From Tomocerus qinae (Eukaryota; Arthropoda; Collembola; Entomobryomorpha; Tomoceridae), in NCBI GenBank assembly GCA_020055645.1, contig CM034546.1, positions 129,911,875 through 129,975,874 of the forward strand: a stretch of DNA of 64,000 nucleotides. Reading direction: 5' to 3'. The position numbers and the translations under genes were made by a program. Positions 59,797 through 64,000 of the stretch are shown here, one piece after another. The stretch's first letter is position 1; each line of letters opens with the position of its first letter. The notes beneath the pieces were generated by a model, which worked only from the letters and a program-made list of their open reading frames with translations, was not told where the DNA came from and did not search any database.

Positions 59797-62700
59797 TTAA
59801 GCATCTTTATATTGATCTAAAATAAACTGAGATCCTCTTTCTGCAATCATGATAATTGCACCATTTACGTTGACCGACACAATGTTTGGCAGAACTGACC
59901 CATCAATCACACGTAGAGATTTAGTGCCCAAAACTCGCAATTCAGAATCCACGACAGTTTTGGGAGAGTCTACCTTGCCCATGGAAGCTGTTCCGACATA
60001 ATGCCAAATAGTAAATGTCAAATGTCGACTATAACATTCCCAGTATGAATCGTTACGAAAAGGAAACATCTCGCATGGCAAGAATGGGTTGATAGGAACT
60101 TTACATCCCAATTTACGAAAACTGGGGGCATTTTCACACAAATACAACGCTTTCTTTATTCCTGAAATTAAAAAAAAACTTTAAACATTGACACGAATGA
60201 GTAGGGTAGATTTAAATTATGATAATAATATTTGATACCTTCGACATGTACTTGGATGTCTCTATTTTCGGGATCCGTGAAATACCGTGGATCAATTATT
60301 GGATCTTGTCTATAGTCTGATGACCCTAGAAATAATTCTCCCCGTGACTTCGGTCGGGCCACATAAGATGCGATACTAAATCCAGGCATTCCTCTAATTG
60401 GTATTAAATAGTCAGCAATAATATCTCCTTGGATGTTTTCAAACGTGTCCAGCCTCATCACATCAGGCACAAACCAATCCAGACCAAAATTTAAAAGTGA
60501 ATATTGTATATCTGGCCAATTAATCTCTCCGTCTTGCTGTGCTGCATTGGAAGTATGAAACGAAACGGCATTCTGTCCAGTTGAGGTAAGTAAACCTTTT
60601 CCTCGAAACACAAAGTCAATAACGGAGGATAAGCCTAAATCTCGGCTATACATAATAGGTTTACTCGAATCCTCTGTCACAAAATATATGAGTGATCCAA
60701 TGTGATCCTGGAGGTTCTTACCAACAGGAAGATTCACACGGGTGGGAATCTATGCACCAAATAACAAATTGAGCATTTAATATAGTTTCAAAAAGAACTC
60801 ATATAGTTGACATATATGCTCATAAATTATATTATTTGACATATCGTCCCTTAAGCATAGCCTATATCCATTTTTTGTTTGGTACAGGAAATAGCCTCTA
60901 TCCTTTTGCGGCTTTGCTTGTAGAGGGACGATACATTCCAATTTCATTTAAAACTTTTCTCCAAATTATGTTAGCTGTACATGTCTCGTATAAGAGTGTA
61001 GTAGTCACCACAATTTTAAGTGTCCATATTATTATATTATTACACATTATTTAAACTTTATTGCTAAAAATACAGAAATTGTTTAGCTCATGGTATTGAT
61101 AGATAGATTATTATGCTCACCCCAAGAGAATCCAAATGATCCTTCGGCCCTATACCGGACAACATGAGAAGTTTAGGACTTTCAATTGCCCCTGCTGATA
61201 AAATTACTTCTTTCCTTGCAAGTGCAACTCTTGTTTGTCCATGGTTTTCATATTGCACTCCATAAGCTTCGTTTCCTTTAAATAGTATCTATGACATTCG
61301 AAATATAGTAATGCAAACAATTAAGAGGTGAGAATACAGAACAGATTATATCTTTACGGACTTTGTAAAGAAAATTGCAGATGTTACTTGTAAATTTTAC
61401 TTATATGAAGCAGTCGCAGGTATTAGGACCGGTGGCAATCTAATTTTTCAAACGTGATCTAATAATAATATAAATTAAACTAAGTAAATTCTACAAAGTT
61501 TATCTGCGCACGTTCTTAATACCTGCAATTACATTATTTCCGTGAAGACTTCTAAATTCAGACCTTGTAAACAGTAGAGAACTTTCTAACAGTTAAAGTT
61601 TTTCGTTGTCTTGCTGGGTCAAGAAATGCCGTGTTTGTACTACAACGCCTTCCATTTCGTAAATTCTGTGTAAAGTATGATGCTCCTATAGGTTGTTAAA
61701 TTTGAATAATTGTATAGTTATTAGAACTTGTATTATTCAACTATCAATTAATGCAATTAATTGCCATGCCTTCAAGATACGGTCCATTTGTATCCACTCT
61801 TGGAACTCCAGACCATTCCGAGGCTTGGAGAAATTCTTCGACAAGATTCGTCACTGGAGGCTTCCTTACGCTCAAATACCCATTTGTATGGTGAAAATTA
61901 GCTTAATAATAAATAAATAAAATGTAGAAACACAAAATAAAGAAGTTGTGGATCTGATTCCATGAAAATAATCGAAGGAAGTTGAAATAAGTTGAACAAA
62001 GTTTTAAAAGGTTAGAGGAAATCGTAGAAAATCGAAATAAGTTAAGAAATCGTAGGAAAACGAAATAAATTAAGAAATCGTAGGAAAACGAAATAAATTA
62101 AGAAATCGTAGGAAAACAAAATAAATTAAGAAATCGTAGGAAAACGAAATAAGTTAGAAGAAATCTATGAAGTGGTTATAGAAGTCGATGAAGTTATTAG
62201 GATCGAAAGAAGAGTTAGAAGTTAAGTTAGTTTTTAATACATTTAAGTGGACCACAGCTAATTAACTTACGATTGAATGTTTTATCGTCTTGAGATGTTT
62301 CGCATTCAAAGCAGTAATCCTCACTTTTTGTAAAAAAAGGAAAGACATTTTCGTAACTCCATCGAGCATCTCCAGTAATATTGACCCAATTCTCATAATC
62401 TTTAGGATGGCCACGAAGGTAACCCATTCTAAAACATTATTTACAATTTTATTAAATATTAACAAGGCCTTCCGCAGCAGTACCATGAAACTTGCGTGGG
62501 TTAACTAACATATTGACGTCATTTAGCTTTCAATTTATTATTTATTGATATTTAAATTGATCCTGGGTTGCGGTCTTCACTTAACCTATAGACCTGCTAA
62601 AATGGTTACACCTAACCCGAAGTCACAAAATAGTCGAAAACTTGACCTAGGCTAAATTTATGTAAATATATTGTACTTGCCCGTTTAAACTAGATGACCC

Positions 62701-63377
62701 ACCCAAAGATTTTCCCCGATTCCATCTAGATTGCTATGAATAATAAAAATCAAATGTTTATGATTAATTGTATTTGTTATGGTTATCGAATATAATTTTT
62801 GCTAATGATTGTATAGTAAGCTGAAGCCGTACAAGCAAAATAATGTCAAGTTGTCTTTTTCAGTCTCAGCATTTGTCATTTTTTCAGTCTCATCTCAGCC
62901 TCCCTCACACAGTTTCTGTTTGATGAAGTGAGAAAAGTTTATTTTGATGGATTAGAAAGATGGAATATGATAGAGGTGTGTGACGTTCGTGGAACAAAAT
63001 GAATGGAAATAACAGATAAGAAATATGAAATTCATAATCTTCCTTATTATTATTATTAAAATGTTATTTTCCAGTTGTTTATGTCCCTGAAGTAGTCACT
63101 GATAGTATAATATGGTGTTTGATTTAATGTACAGTATTTAATTTATTTTGATACATAAAAAAGCAGATCAAACCTACTTTATTTTTTAACGACAAACATG
63201 ATGCTTTTTGTGGTACGGTCAAATAGGCATAATCCAGTTCAGGATAATTGTGTAAAGCTGGATGCATAAGGGGAATGTAAGACAAAGGATGTTGTTCTCC
63301 CCCAGCTTCCAGTAACAAGACACTGAATCTGGTAGACAATCTATTAGCAACTATTGCTCCCGCTGATCCAGCACCCA
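59797..63377 (-). CDS. GMC oxidoreductase (glucose dehydrogenase-like), first exon(s) missing
   Basis: FAD-dependent alcohol or sugar dehydrogenase. Exons in transcript order: 63377-63178, 62733-62681, 62428-62271, 61901-61770, 61685-61564, 61288-61121, 60749-60239, 60161-59797; phases match throughout, 568 visible residues. The first seen exon opens inside the FAD motif (VGAGSAGAIVANRLS; the preceding YDFIIV part must be upstream, beyond the window). Then come LLLEAGG, RGKSLGGSSSLN, YLRGHPKDYENW, GYLSVRKPP, RNGRRCSTNTAFLDPARQRK, the GMC signature GAIESPKLLMLSGIGP, NLQDHI, and the active-site ends WHYVGTASMG and VNVNGAI. Two introns use GC donors (after 62681 and after 61770). The substrate cannot be read from sequence. 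Confidence 0.9.
60843..60932. mobile_element. ATCGTCCC-family MITE in a GMC intron
   Basis: ATCGTCCCTTAAG at the left and AGAGGGACGAT at the right border 90 bp with CCTATATCCATTTTTTG and a similar second unit. Related to 32334-32408, 39751 and 63827. Confidence 0.55.
62018..62155. repeat. 28-bp tandem repeat, about five units
   Basis: Units of AAATCGTAGGAAAACGAAAT plus AAATTAAG repeat four to five times inside an intron of the GMC gene. Confidence 0.85.
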
Positions 63378-64000
63378 CTATATAAAATATAAAAGAATTT
63401 ATAATTATCGCATACACATTTTAAATTGGCCTCAATTAAAGTTATAGATCTTATAGGCGTCGGAACGTAATTTGTCAAGGGAGGACAAAATGGCTTCTTC
63501 AGAAATAATAAACAGCAACAACACTTCAGGGATGCCCAATCGTCTATTACGGAAAATTAAATATCGTACACACTTGTTTTAAACTATTTTGACCTTTGGA
63601 AAATTAATACCTGATGAAAGACTATTTCGATTGTACGAAACTATTTTCATATAAATACGTACTAAAAATCGGCAACATATGTACTACAATAAATAATTAA
63701 AATATACACTTAAAACCGAAAAGAATTTATTAAACAATTAGTATTGCAATGTCTTTATTTTGAATTTTCTTTCATTTTGATAATTAATGATGTTTCTACT
63801 ATTCGTCTACCAAACTAACATTTCGTCCCTTAGGGAACCATTTAGCCTAAATCCACTTTTCGTTTTTGTACGAAATAACCTAGGTACATCCAGTTTTTGT
63901 TTTGTACAGTAAAAAGCCTGTATCCATGTGCCTGTAGATGGATATATAGGCTATTCCATACACAAAACAAAAAATTTGGACTATTCTGTATACCAAACGA
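63378..64000. other. Right-edge sequence, intron or 5' flank of the GMC gene
   Basis: Begins with the splice acceptor side of the GMC intron. The expected exon encoding the signal peptide and the start of the FAD motif was not found here. From about 63827 the sequence belongs to the TCGTCCCTTAGGG repeat family with several degenerate CTATATCCA...GTTTTGTAC units. Confidence 0.5.

Noticed and set aside
62460..62510. KFHGTAAEG-like translation between GMC exons
   Set aside because: It looked like the GMC HGT motif, but it lies upstream of the YLRGH exon in gene order and the real counterpart (FHHTNGYLSV) is found in the exon at 61901-61770.
63600..63660. Short ATG frame with a GT donor on the minus strand as first GMC exon
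   Set aside because: It does not encode the expected YDFIIV lead into the FAD motif.

Overview
The window is AT-rich eukaryotic DNA. Its genes are spread over long spacers, interrupted by short GT-AG introns (and a few GC-AG introns), and surrounded by many DNA-transposon remnants. The gene set is arthropod: an ionotropic receptor, a GPI-type maltase, a GMC oxidoreductase, lipocalins and a laminin-type LN protein. Short AACCT (TTAGG-type) arrays fit an arthropod too. I lean to a springtail or another non-holometabolous hexapod, because of the wax-ester-synthase family, the single-exon divergent ionotropic receptor and a reducing polyketide synthase. That placement is inference.

Layout. 1-4888 (+): the 3' part of a reducing type I polyketide synthase (C-methyltransferase, enoylreductase, ketoreductase, carrier protein, terminal thioester reductase). 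7102-15934 (+): two tandem secreted lipocalins with unusual C-terminal extensions, one strongly Asn-rich. 17234-18244 (-): a one-exon mini-laminin (LN domain plus one laminin-EGF repeat). 20211-22106 (+): a one-exon ionotropic receptor. 22317-30329: a nest of transposons. A hAT-like shell with a perfect 8-bp target duplication holds a 7.4-kb element. That element carries an intact, spliced, 835-residue TNP2/DUF4218-type transposase and a divergently transcribed second gene. A 1.7-kb TTAA element sits in one transposase intron, and a perfect hairpin sits inside that. 30.6-38.8 kb and 49.2-52.2 kb (-): two intact paralogous wax-ester-synthase/DGAT (WSD) genes plus a decayed third last exon. 40796-41395 (-): a small Cys-rich secreted protein. 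44530-48151 (+): a nine-exon GPI-anchored alpha-glucosidase. 52.7-57.2 kb (-): a nearly full-length non-LTR retrotransposon with two frameshifts. 59797-63377 (-): a GMC oxidoreductase lacking only its first exon(s), which lie beyond the window.

Functional thread. The polyketide synthase ends in a reductase, so it should release an aldehyde or alcohol. WSD enzymes esterify long-chain alcohols, and GMC enzymes oxidise alcohols. These genes lie within 64 kb, so a shared role in cuticular or defensive lipids is possible, but nothing in the sequence proves coordination. Exon joins given here were checked for reading-frame phase by hand. No database search was possible.
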